This document shows positions 10,351-23,100 of a stretch of 64,000 bases of DNA, piece by piece. The notes under the pieces were generated by a model that ran no database searches, was not told where the DNA came from, and was given only the letters and a program-made list of their open reading frames with translations. The stretch is taken from contig JAANDG010000598.1 in assembly GCA_036852015.1 (NCBI GenBank), forward strand, positions 1 through 64,000, written 5' to 3'. The stretch is from Pelodera strongyloides. Its lineage: Eukaryota > Nematoda > Chromadorea > Rhabditida > Rhabditidae. The first letter of the stretch is position 1. Each line of letters starts with the position of its first letter. Both the position numbers and the translations under genes were made by a program.

Positions 10351-11156
10351 CAAGATATTCGGTAATTCTCATAGTGCAAACGAATATTTTGAAATGGAAA
10401 TGATCAATTTTAAGCCCAGTCTTTTATGTTGTATATAGAGAAAACCAGGAAATCAGGTGAAGAGCCCGCGGAGCAGTTCCTGGTAGATCCTATAAACTTC
10501 TCACTGGTTTCTTCATATCCATGCGCCTTCTCTCTTGTGAGCTTCCAATACGGTGATTGTGCGTTATGGTGTAGCGCTCTTACACCTACACTCACACAAG
10601 TGTTGATCGGGGACTACGAAAAAGCTTACTACTGACTAACTAGTGTTTTTTTCTGGTATTTTTGCAGTTCAGAAGCCTGCTTTGAAGTTTTTTCATCAAA
10701 TTTCTACTAAAAATTATCTGATATTTCGTCATTTGTAGTATGGCGTACATTTGAAGACTGTATGAGGTCGATGTAACTCAAAGTTGTGCAATTCTTGCAA
10801 AATTATATTACGGAACAGCGACCGTAGCCGAAGAAAATAACGGCGGGAAATTCCATTTTTCAAAAATGTGCAGATCTTTTTTCATATCGGCGGCGCGGAA
10901 CTTTTTTTTTTTGGCTGGCCTTCTTTGTTGTTTATTGTTTGTTTGTTTTTTTGTTTATTCAGATTCTGTTTATCTTTTGTTGTTTGCCTTTTACTGCATT
11001 TTTACGCGTTCGCAAGCGGGTTCCGAAATGTCGACTCTCTCGGCTCCATCAGCACTGTTTCCCTGTTTTAGTAGCTTCAAACTTCGGAGTCAACTTTCTC
11101 AACATTTTATTGCGGGTACACTTTAATAACGTCTGTGAATATTTAGGAACGGAATC

Positions 11157-14100
11157 ATGAGTGGGAATACTTCTCCATCCGAGAATGTTCCACTGTCTCC
11201 GCCAGCTGGTGCCGTTCAGAAGCGTCTCAACGTCAGTACCCCATCGTCGGCCGCATCTCCTCATCTGCGCCGTCCCAAGAAGCAGGTGTGTCCGGGCAGT
11301 GTTTGCTCATAGGGCTGCCGGCTGCTTGCAGCGAAACGAGTTCGAAGTAATGAGCATGAAGTGGTGATTGAATTAGCGAACATGAAACGCTTGTGAGTAG
11401 GAAAAAAGAAAAAAATCGGATTCGGGGTGTGAACTGTGAAGTACAACTATAACAATACTTCCAGAGCCGCGTTCTGCACGAAGCTGCAGATTCCAATTTG
11501 GACGCGACTGCGTTCATGGATACTACATCCAATTTCAATTCCACGGTAAGCCTAATTAAATGTGATGCATATCCTGCCCTTTCGCATATTCTCGCATATG
11601 TGTTTACCTCTTTTTCAAGTTCCTTCATGTTTCCACTTGGTGAAAGAACTGTTCACAATTTCCTCTTTCTTCAGGGTTTCTTCAATGCAAGTGCTGTCCA
11701 GGATGAGCCGTCGGTGAAAAATGTGGATGTTCCTAACCTCGATGATACCCGCCTACTTTTCTCTTCAATGACCAAGTCCGAGGTTCCGGGATCCCTGGCA
11801 GATGGTAAGTTGACTAACAAATAGGAGGAAAACTTTTATTTGTTCTTTTCATTTTCGGTTTAGCATAAGATCTCAAAATTCCGGGCCAAAATGAAGGTGT
11901 TCCACTTGGTATGGTTCAGCTGCAGGTGGTTCAGCTTTTAGTGAGGGAAACTTTATAAGGAGATATGTTTGATTCATAGGTACAAATTTGTTATTGTCTC
12001 TGGAGTTCTGGAGATGGCTGGTGCGCCACTCTACGCACTACGCAGCGATTTATGAACTGAAGAACGGACTTTCTTTGGTTCAGAGCCATGCATTAATCTC
12101 GTGCGTAGTCCTGTAGCTTAGAGGGCCGAAACATAATGTATCATTGATTCGGACTGTTTTGGAAACTTTCATTTATGTTTTCTTGAAAGATCGATCCGTT
12201 ATTATTGCATGATGAGTCGAGTTTAATTTTTTAAAAGTTAATATAATAATCTGTTTGCAGAATTGGCATGTATTGGCCAAGATGATTCGCCCAATGCGGG
12301 AAATCAAGAAAATCATACAGGACTGCATCCAGCTGATTCGAATTTGGAACAATCTGTATGGGAATCCACCATTGTTGCCGATCAGGTTGGATTTTGTTAT
12401 TTTATGTGAGAACTAGGGTAGGTTTTTTCCTTTCGATGTAAAGTTAGGCAGATGTGAGATGGGAGTATATATCTTCTGTCGCTTAAGTTTAAAATGTTTG
12501 AGCCGGAAAGATGGAATGATTTTCTTGAAATCTTTGTTTAAAAAGGAGATTAACCTAGAATGTAGTCACAATGTTTCGCATCAGCTTGTTTTGTATCAAT
12601 TTCGCGGTGCCATGCTCATTAGTTGCCTTGTTCATTAGTTATAGTTATTTATGCTTGGTATAATATATGTCGTTCTTTATAGAGTATCCTTCCACAGTCG
12701 CGGCTTCCTGAGCTACATGAGTGTGACGAGACAGACGAGCCTGATGATGGTGCTGTAGACGTTGATTTGGAGAAGATCTATGTTGAGCAGGGAATCAAGG
12801 ACATGTCCATTTCTGAGAAGGAGCAAACATTCCAGTTTCAAGGTAGTGTGAGCTGTGAACTGTTGATGTGTTTATCGCCGCAAATTATATAAATAAAGCA
12901 GCGTTTCCGGTAACCCATGAACTTCGTTTGTATCTAAAATGTGTAGATGAGTAGGTAGGATCGATACTTAAATAAATCGTACAATTGCTATTCTATTCGC
13001 TCACCGAGCTGGTCTCCACCTTTCCAATCCAGGGCTGGTTTTACATCTTCCTATGACCAGGCCAAACTTCTTTTTTTTTGGCATTTTGGCTCTTTCTTAC
13101 TTGCATAATATATATTCTCATTTAGGCGATGCGCCTGGAGTACTGGATGCGACTGTAGCGGAAGCGGACGATAGTTTTGATGCCGATGAAGAAAAAGTGC
13201 CCGAGTCTAAGGAAAACGAAGAGAAGGTCGAAATGGTGCCTACTGAAAATGAAGGAGAAGGATTGATTGAAGAGCAAGATAATTCTCAAGTAATTTAACT
13301 TTCGGTCGTTTTGTTTTAAATACCGTATTTTTCCGTAACATCTTTTGTTAATTTGTTGCTTTGCTAGTATCAGGTATCAGGTTAAAGGGTCAGGGCCATT
13401 TCATTGACCCCTATTTTGATTCATCCGATTTTCCATGCAAATATAGTAGGATACTATATTTTTCAATTTTGAAGCGCAAAATTCACGCAATGCAGCAATT
13501 TACCATGGCCAGTCATACCCAACTATCTATCGCAGTTGGCACGCCCATGCGCATTGGCCAAATTGCCACGCCCAATAAGAGCATATTGCCCAATTAGCGT
13601 GAAGGGGCGTGACGTGCGATATAGTTGGGTATGGCTGGAAATGGTAAATTGCTGAATACTACGTGAATTTACGCTTGAAAATTAGAAAAATATCGTATAC
13701 TATATTTGACATGGAGAATCAGATGGAATCATCAAAAATAGGGGTCATTTGAAATGGGCCTGACCCTTTAACAGATTTCGCTATGCAAGTACCATAGGGG
13801 TTGGCAAACTGGCCTCGAGTCTCGAGTAAGCTAGTTTCTTTCTTTTACGTTGCTTATTTCATTTTCAGGAAGCGATTGTCCCTGCAGAGGGTGAGACTAA
13901 GGCTCCGGACCAGAGCAGTGGTGAATTTGTTGTGGAACAATTGGAGGCAGTGCATCAAGAAGCTGAGAAGGTGGACACGCACACCGACGAATCGGAATCT
14001 GAACAAAGAACCATGACTACTCTGCAGGTATTTCACGTTCTTTTTTGTGTTGGATGTAGGTCTTATTATACATAACTATTATGTTTTCACTGTGCCTTCT

Positions 14101-17100
14101 TTTTTGCACTGTTTATGTGTGTTTTCAAAAAATGCAAGAACCGCAAACAGTGTTTGCTGTTCTTACATTTTTTTATGACAGTTGAGTTGTGTGTTGAGCT
14201 TTTTGAGTTGTGCAATCATGTGGTTTGGAACCGATGGAACAAATGTATACTCTGAAACATGTCGCATTCTTTTACTTATTCGTTATAGTAGTACGTACCA
14301 CTTGCACACGGCCCACGGGTTTATGTCCTGGATTGTACTGTAAGCTAATACTTCTTTCTTTTACACTATTTGTTATTTGCAGGAAACGGAAACTACTGAA
14401 GAAGTAAATGAGACTCAGTGCAGTGAAGTTGTGGAACAACGGGAGGAAACACCACAAGACAATGTTGAAATGGTCACCGATTCTGTACCCGAACCGGAAT
14501 CTGAACAACGAACAATGACCACTCTCGAGGTACTGCTTATTTTATTTTTGTTATGTGCACAGTTTATTTTACAGCTCACTCTCATCTCATTTCACGCATA
14601 TGTTCACGTTTTTCGGACAATGTTTCTGCACGGTTTGACGGTTGTAACTTGTAACCAATATGCAGACCTGTCATAATAGTTTCTGTAAAACGTCGGAATG
14701 CTTTATTCACCGAAATGTGATGGATATTGAAGTTGTTGGTTGTTGACGGTTATGTTAGGTTGTTAGGTATTCCTTGTCTTGTCACCTCCACTTTTATTTG
14801 GATTCTTGTAGGAGGATGTTGCCGGTGAGATGGAAGAGGGAGAAGATGACGACACTCTCGGAGAGGAGGAGGACATTGTCACTCCTGTGGGCGAACAAGA
14901 GAAGGGGGCTGAATATGAAAAGGTATCATTGTTTATTTCGGTATTATTTTAAGATCTCAGGTGTTAGGGTTTGTTCCAATCCCTTTCATAGCTATTTATC
15001 AGTGTTGAGAAATTTCAGTAGATTTTGATAGTTGGATGATTTCTCTCACTTTTGGTAGATATTCGGATATGATGTATTTTGTGAATTTGTGAATTATCAG
15101 GTCGATGTGGGTGGTTTGGAGCACATTTCTACTGTGGCCGAAGTGGAGCCTTGCAACACTCAGAGGTCAAGGTCTACCAATAAGTGAGTAGCATTTGTTC
15201 ACTTTTATAATTTGAACTGTTATTTATGAAGTAACGGCATTTACTATTCTCTTATTATTAGGTAGTGATTTTAAGTCGGAATGCTTTGTTCATCGAAAGA
15301 ATCGAAATGTTGATGTTTTGTTTTTAAAATTGAAAAGTTGGTATGTGTATTATGTATTTGCTAGTTCGCGCGCAAGTCGGACTCCACCTTCGCCCATCTT
15401 CAGCCAGCCGCCTGAGCCTCCCGCCAGCGATAGTGCCGCGCCGAATATGGAAGAAGGAAATCTGCACTGCAGTATTTTGGATGGTAAAACATTATGATCT
15501 TTTGTACTGTATACGTGGGCGTATGTGCGAATACATGGGATTTATTTGTGTCGTACATGGCGTTGATTCGCAGTTCGCTTGTTCCCTCTGTACCTCTCTT
15601 TCTGTACCTCTCTTTCTGTAACCGCCCACTGGGAACAAACTGAAACTCCCAGCGCTCGTGTCATACTATTTACCAGAACTACTTGCCCAACGACCCAAGA
15701 GATGGACTGATAACCTGTGATGGTTTAACATTTTAGATGGCTCCACTATTGGCCCCACGTCGACTGCGTATAGCCGGCAGAAATACGCAGACATGGATGA
15801 TAGCATGTGAGTACTTATTACTTATCTTAGTGTGGTTTTTTTTCTAACAGTTTATTTTGGACGTCTGGACTCTTCCAAGAGCATCGATAGAGTTTTAGTC
15901 ATATACACGGTAGGGCTCGTGATGCTGGTGCTAATGTATATAGTCTTTGCTTACATAACACATTATATCGTGAATATGAACTTGGACAATAATACACATG
16001 CCATGCCACTATCAGTTTAATTTGATTGTTAGTTTGTATAAAATTCGTGAATTCTGTTTTGTACCGTTATGTGTATGTGTGGATCAAATATGTAGTGTTT
16101 AGTTGTATATTGCAGGATTTCCTTCCTGGTCCACGAGAACAAAATTTACATTGAAGGGGATCAGAAGAGTGCGAAAGAGGGCGATGCTCAGGCGAGTTTT
16201 GAAAGTTGATTTTGATCTTGATCTCGCAGTCTCACTTCCTTTTCTTTCTCGCGATGTAAATCGTACATTTCTTTATTTTTCTCTTTTCAGTCTGAAAGCG
16301 TCGACGGTTTGAAAGTCCGCATTAGTGAACTGGAGGCTCTCGTCGAGAAATTGAATGGGTATGTATTGAATCTTCAATGTTTAAACAGAGCTTTTACCCG
16401 TTTCCAATCCTGTTGAGCTCGTTGAACACTTGAACTCATGCTTTAATTCTTTGTTTTACAATTCTAATAACTACTTATCATGATTTTGTATTATATCGAA
16501 AAATTTCATGAATTATGAAGGGTGGTTGATCCCCGTCCCCGGACTGCGGTGGATTTCTGTTCACTGCTACTTGATAATATATAGAAATTGTTTTAGGGAA
16601 CTTGTATCATCCAAGACTGCGTCCGAAGCGAACGTGTCTCTTGCCGAGCGGGAGCTGAGTGAGATGCGACAGGCACTTGTACAGGTATACTATAGCAAGA
16701 GTTTTTGCTTGGCTGTCTAGATTGTATGTGCGTTATTGTATGTGCGTTGACTCATCATACAATAATAACGGACCGCCTCTGTAATGTGTTCCGTGGGCTA
16801 AGTGGGCTTTTTTCGTTTGTAGTAATTTAACGTTGCAAAAACACATTTACCTCTTTATTTTCGATTTAGCTCGAGACCAAAGTTCGTGAAGCAAGTGAGG
16901 AAACGTTCATGAAGGAGCACGAACTGAACCGTGCAAAGAGAGAGCTTGAGAAGAAGGAGATGCGACTGGAGACTATTCAGGATGATCACGCCAAGGAGTT
17001 TTGTTGTGTTAACTTGCAGTTTTTATGGAAACCGGTAGACTGTAGATAGCATTATAGCATAGTTCCAGAAAACCATTTCTCTTGGTCTGTCTGTCGTTTA

Positions 17101-20100
17101 GTCGTTTTTTTAATACTTACTTTAAGATGGTTTATTGAACGCATAGAAAAAAATAGAAATCGCACACGTTCAACAGGGTAGTTGCGTACTCAATTTACAT
17201 GATCCTCCCTCTGGTCTGGTTGTTTTGTGCCTGTTAATTGTTTGTAACATTTATCCGTAAGTTTAGTCTGAAGAGTCCCAGCAGAAGATCGTCGAGCTGC
17301 AGTCAGAGTTGGACCGCCTGAAGACTGATAATCAGGACCGTGACGAGTCTCTTTCTACGATTGTACAGGTTAGTGGTTTTTGATAGAGTTTTTACCATTT
17401 TGTTAATTTATAGTTTGTTAGTTTGTTTGCGCCACCGTTGGTTTATAACAGGCCTCTGTCCTCTGTTTATACTCGTTTTGTCTTTTTGACTCTAATTAAT
17501 TAGCTTTATTGCAGCTCCAGGAGAAGCTCGCACTTCTCGAGTCCGATGGCCTTCAAGCAAAGGAGGCCGTTGCCCTGCAGTCGGAGAAGATGTGTGACCT
17601 GGAGAGTGAGAATGCGCTCCTCAAGCAGCAGGTATCTTTTTTTTATTCCCGTAGTTAGCAGGCTTCGCGTATGATTTGCGTATTGTTTACTCGTTCACCG
17701 CTTTTTTTTCTAGCATTTGGAAGCCCTTTATTAATGTGAACTATGTATATTAACGTGATCTACGTTCGTTATTTTTGCGTGATTTAGGTTGCCCAGCTAA
17801 GCGAAGATTTGGCAGCGAATGGAGAGAAGGAAACACAGATGAATGAGGAGGTGACTTAGACGCTTAGGCTTATTGATTCTTTTTGTCTTCATATGTCCCT
17901 TTATTGAAAGAAAGATCCCAATTGACCTTATGAATAACTACTTTTTTAGATGACTGCGAACTCTGCTGAAGTGCTTCGTTTGACTGAAAAGCTGAAGGAA
18001 CTGGAGGCGACATCCCGGGAAGGTACCGGAGAGGTATGATCTGATTAAGTTTATAAGTTTCGTTTGATTTGTTAAATGTTTGCGGATGCTTGTTTTCCCG
18101 TTTGTCAGTTGATTGTTGATTTGATCCTAATTCTCTTTTGTTGTCGAATACGCCCACGATCCATTTACAATAACAAAATCTTAGTAACAGGGAATGTAGA
18201 CGTTTTGTTTTGGGAACTGGATGCTGGTTTGTTTCATACCATCTTTCTGAAACATATCATATCCTGTAATTTACAATTGCAACCTTTGTCTATGCAAATT
18301 ATTGTTTTTTTATTTTTAAACTTGTTCAGCTGGATGAGCTGCAAAGTCAACTTTGTAAAATGGAAATTGAATTGGAAGAGAACAAGGAAAAGATGTCCGA
18401 ACTCACAGAAAAGCTGCAGGAAAAGGATAATGAGGTTTTGTTTTATTCTCATTTGGGGTATTCAACAAGGGTAGGGTAAAGTGGGGGTAAACTTATTCAC
18501 TGTATGTCATGGGATAGGGTAAACTTGTTCGCTGCGTGATTGAGTTCGAGTTAGATGCTATTTTTTCTATATAATTCTGTATTGGAAACACGCAATTTCC
18601 AATAGAAAGAACATTCCGGCGTTCGCTACGAGATCCACTCTTGTTTCTCTGCGTTACAAGACTGTCTAACTGTATATTCGCCTACCTTACTTGTGTTTGT
18701 TAATAATTCACCTTATTCTACCTTTCAGTGTCAGGTTCTTGGTGAAACGACGACAAATCTCGAGACCGTGACCAGTAAACTTGCTGAGGCCGAGAAAAAA
18801 TTGGAGGATTTGCAAGACAAGCTGACTGCCGCTGAGGAAAGCCTGACCGAGGTCAGTGTTGAGATTATATCTAGCTGACGTTGTGACTAACTATTCCTTT
18901 TGCTCTTCGTGTTTCAGTTTCAGTGTTTCTTTAATTCGTGATCTGTAAGTTTAGGTTGTTCTTGTAATTGTATTCCTTGTAAATTGGGACTTTTACAGAC
19001 TCGCAAGGAATTGGAAGCTACCCGATCCACCGAGACCGATGTGGAAGCAATGACAGAGGAACTCGCCTACCTCAAGGACTCGGTCGCCAATAAGGAGGAG
19101 CATATCGCCGAGGTGAGGATTGAGACTACAGTACAGTACTAATTACAATATACGACTTAACTGTGACATGTAACACGCGGAAAGCAAAGAAAGGCACATC
19201 CATTGAGATTCGGCTAGTCATCATGTTTATCCTACTTGTTGTTTGCATATTGGTCGCTTTTGGAAATAGTCGAAACACCGGCCAAGCATTGAGGAAATTT
19301 AAAAGTTCCCATTTTGTTCCTACTGTGGATTTGTGAGACCAAACTGCATCACAGGCATAGAACCTCATTAGAAGCGGTACTGTAACCTGCACCTTCTAAT
19401 GCAAAGTGTAACCCTTTCCAGTTGCAATATATGCTCGATATCATGAAACAAAACGAGGAGAAGTTGGCGGAGTATGAACTTGCTCTGAATGAAGTGAAGT
19501 CCGACCTCGTTGCTAAGGAGCAAGAGAATGTGGAGGTATGTTGGCTTACTGTATTTTTCAGACTGATTGTGCGGTAAATTTCTCATTTCTCATTATTTCA
19601 ACCTATAACATAACTACAAACATTTTTTCGGAAACAGGAAACAGAGATATTCCTTTCTTCATTTGAATTGTTTATTTTTAAAATATTATCGATTTTATTC
19701 AAATACTACCCTATAATATGATATTGTTACTAGTTTGTGGATGTCCTTTGAATAGGATTAAGCTACTAATATTTGGATTTGGCTTGTTTTGTAACAGAGG
19801 CCGTATTTTAACTGAAATTTTCATCTCATCTCGGAATCCCATCTCGGAATAGTTTCGGAATGCTACTGGTATTTTGAGCGCGCTAATATTTTCGGAATTC
19901 CATCTCGGAATCCATCTCGGAAAGCATCTCGGAATGCTCTCGGAATGCATTTGGTATTTTAACTGCCACAAAAGCATCTCGGAATACGGAAAATTCCGAA
20001 AATTTTGTCAGCTAGGTAGGGTAGCTGAATCATCTCGGAATTGCCTTATAATAGCCATAATATGACCAGAAAGTAGTTATTTTCTTTATTTTTCTTATAT

Positions 20101-23100
20101 TATTACATAACTCGACGCAATACAACTATATTGCTTTTGCGCGGCCCAATTCGGACAACATAAGTTTACAAAATTTTCAAAATTTTGCCTTATTTCTAAG
20201 TGTTTTGCAGCGCTGAACCGAAAACAGGGTTCACATAGGTTCTAAAGTCCATTGTGACCTAATAAACAAATGTCAAAATAAAATTTCAAAACTTCATTTA
20301 CTACGCTAATAAGGACTAATATTCTGTGTTCACTCATTTACCTACTATTCCCTATTCCTGCATTCCTTAATTTCACTTCGAAATTGCGAAAATAATCAAT
20401 AAATCTTTCGGTCAATCGATCGTTAATTGTATTTGCAAACGAATGGGTGTAGTTGGTTACCCCTATTTATGAAGTTTCATGAAGCTCTGCCCCGTGAGAT
20501 TTTTAACTAAAAAGCATGCTGCGAAATTGAAAAATAAATATTCCCGCCGTTTAGTTCTGTCAGTTGTTGCATTGTGTACAATATCCATTTCGGAAATATT
20601 CCGAGAGCTCGCGGCGCTACTAAAATACCGAGCTCGGAAATCCGTCTCGGAAAGCATCTCGGAATTGAACCATCTCGGAACGTTCCGAAATGATTCCGAG
20701 ATGGCTATTAAAATACGGCCTCAGAACTCAATCGATTCGCAGACCTGGGGTTATATTCATGAATGTTTTCTTTCATACTAAGAACCGATACCTGTCTCCC
20801 GTGGTCCTGTATTAGTTTCATAGAGAAGGAAAGCTGACATGCAGCTAAGCTGGTGTTCAATTATTTTTTGTATGAAACATGTACATTTTCTTCCTCCTTT
20901 TAGTTGCGCAATTTGATGGCTTCTCTCGAGAATAGCATTGGCGATGTGAAGGTCAAGGCTGAGATGACGGACACATTGACTGAAGCGCTCCAGGAAAAGG
21001 AGGCTAAGATTAAGGAGGTACGAGTTCCTAAAGAATTTTTGAGTGGGGGGGGGGGGGGTTTGCCAATATATTGCTACTTGCTACGTTTTCTTTCTGTCCT
21101 GTCTTGTGTTTTCGACTTATTCTTGTTCTCATGCAGTCTTTTTTTCTTCAGCTTGAGCAACAAGTGGAAGAGTCGCAAAAGAGTTCTGACGCTCTGACAG
21201 AGGAGATTCTTGCCAGAAATACTGAGGTCTGAGCTTTTTTCATAGGATACTGATAATTTTGCTATGTATTTATTTGACACCAGCCGGCAGTGTCGCCGGT
21301 GGCGACTTTCTAGTACATTATTTTATACATACGTGAAACGTGGATTCAAAAGTAGTTACAAAAATTACAAAAAAAGTAGTTACAAAAATTACAAAAAAAA
21401 GTATTTACAAAAATTACAAAAAAAAGTATTTACAAAAATTAGTTACGTAGTTACGTAGTAAAAAATTTTTCATGTTTCTATATCCATTTAGCTGAAGGAG
21501 AAGTGCACCGAAATGAGTGTCATGCAATCCGAGATCGACCTCCTCAAGACTGCCGTTGTCGAGAAGGAGAGTGAGGTCGGTGTTATTTCACTCTTCAAAC
21601 CTTTTCATATATTCATGTCCTTTTCTTTACTATTTCATATCTCTATTATTATATATTCGTTATTACACATACAATGTTTGGTACTATGTTTACAACTTTC
21701 GAACTTTCCTTTCTCATAATCCTTTCTTTCTCCATTGAATAACGTCATAGTCTCACGGTGTTTTAGTTGACTGAAGCGACCTCGGCTCTCGAACAACTTC
21801 GCTCCGAGTGTCAGCACTTTTCGTCGGAATTGGCTTCTTACAAGAAGGATGCTGATGAGGTAAGAGAGGAGTTTGAAAAGAAATACTTTTTTTGTGGAAG
21901 GTTGGGATTACCGTACCTATGCGTGTCGAAATTCGGAATCGAGCCTAAAACTAGTCTGACCTAAATTCGTCATTCTTTTCAATTTAGATGTGTGCTCGAG
22001 CTAGCGCGTCCACTGAAGAGGCGACGAACTGCAAGCAGGCGCTGAACGATGCTGCCGAGAGGATTTCTAAGGTCGGCCCTCCGGTTCTAGGTTTTCATCG
22101 CGTATGCATTGCTACCTCTTTCTCTTGTATGTTGGATTGTAATGGGATGGGCTTGAGGACGAAGGTGTATTCTGAGAGTTTCGTTCTACGAATTGCGTAA
22201 GCCTAATCTTGTCATATTTATATTTAGTTGCTTGTTTTCAGCTAGAAGAACAGCTGTCGGCGGAAACTGTCAAATACATGAAGGCAGCTGAAGAAGTGGA
22301 GGCTCTGAAGGAGGAGGTTAGTTATTGTGGTGTCAGTAAGTCAAAATGGTATGTCAGGTGTCAGTGTCAAATTGTGGTGTAGGTGTCAGACCGTAACGAG
22401 CAAGGCTAGCCCTGCCTTGCCGTTAACGAATGTGTGAGTGTGCAGTGTGGTTGGGATGTATTGTCATGTAGATAGTATACAACAATGACGAATACTTTTA
22501 TTATGCAGCATGCTCTTATGCTGACATAAGGCACGACTGAGGAAAAAGGGAGCGAGCGCTCAACAATACGATAGGATAGAGATCGCTCGCCGGAGAGAGT
22601 AGAGAGACATGCTGAGGTCGTGTGGCTAGCGAAAGTGTAATATGTATAGTTAGCCAACCCGACTGCTACAAGACATTCAAGGTTACTGTAACATGAGATA
22701 TTGGGGTGTTTGTGATTTACATTACATTCCTTGGTGACTTTATGCTACGTTCAGCCGTTCAGCTCATCTCATCTCCCAACCTGCCCAACAGGGTTACTTT
22801 ATGCTAGTAGTGATAATGCAGATTGGTTCTCTGCACCGTTTCAGCTAATTCGGTTAAAACAGTCCTCTCTTATATTTAGCTCATTTTAAATGTTTTTCGG
22901 CTTTTTTGGCCTATTTCTTCCAGATTATATTAGCTTGGTTATATTGCAGGCCGTGCTTACCAATGAAGAACTTGAAGAGTTGCATGGTGAGGTCGAACGT
23001 CACGTTGTTGTTTTCACGGAGAAGGATGAGGAGAATGAGCGACTCAAGAAGAAAACCGAGCAATTGGAAGGAGACTTGAATGAGGTGAAGGCCAGACTCG

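Larger units (their letters stand above)
11157..16191 (+). other. Exons 1-13 of the coiled-coil gene (acidic N-terminal region)
   Basis: Coding exons: 11157-11285, 11465-11545, 11675-11804, 12261-12385, 12683-12842, 13126-13289, 13869-14027, 14383-14529, 14812-14922, 15101-15183, 15365-15483, 15737-15806, 16116-16191. Intron phases vary (0, 1 and 2). The protein begins MSGNTSPSENVPLSPP and has a basic patch (RRPKK) at the end of exon 1; exons 5-9 are very Glu/Asp-rich. Exon 11 encodes a Pro-rich SRTPPSPIFSQPPEPP stretch. The intron after exon 13 starts with GC (CAG|GCGAGT), a rare but accepted GC-AG intron; using the nearby GT would break the frame. Confidence 0.85.
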
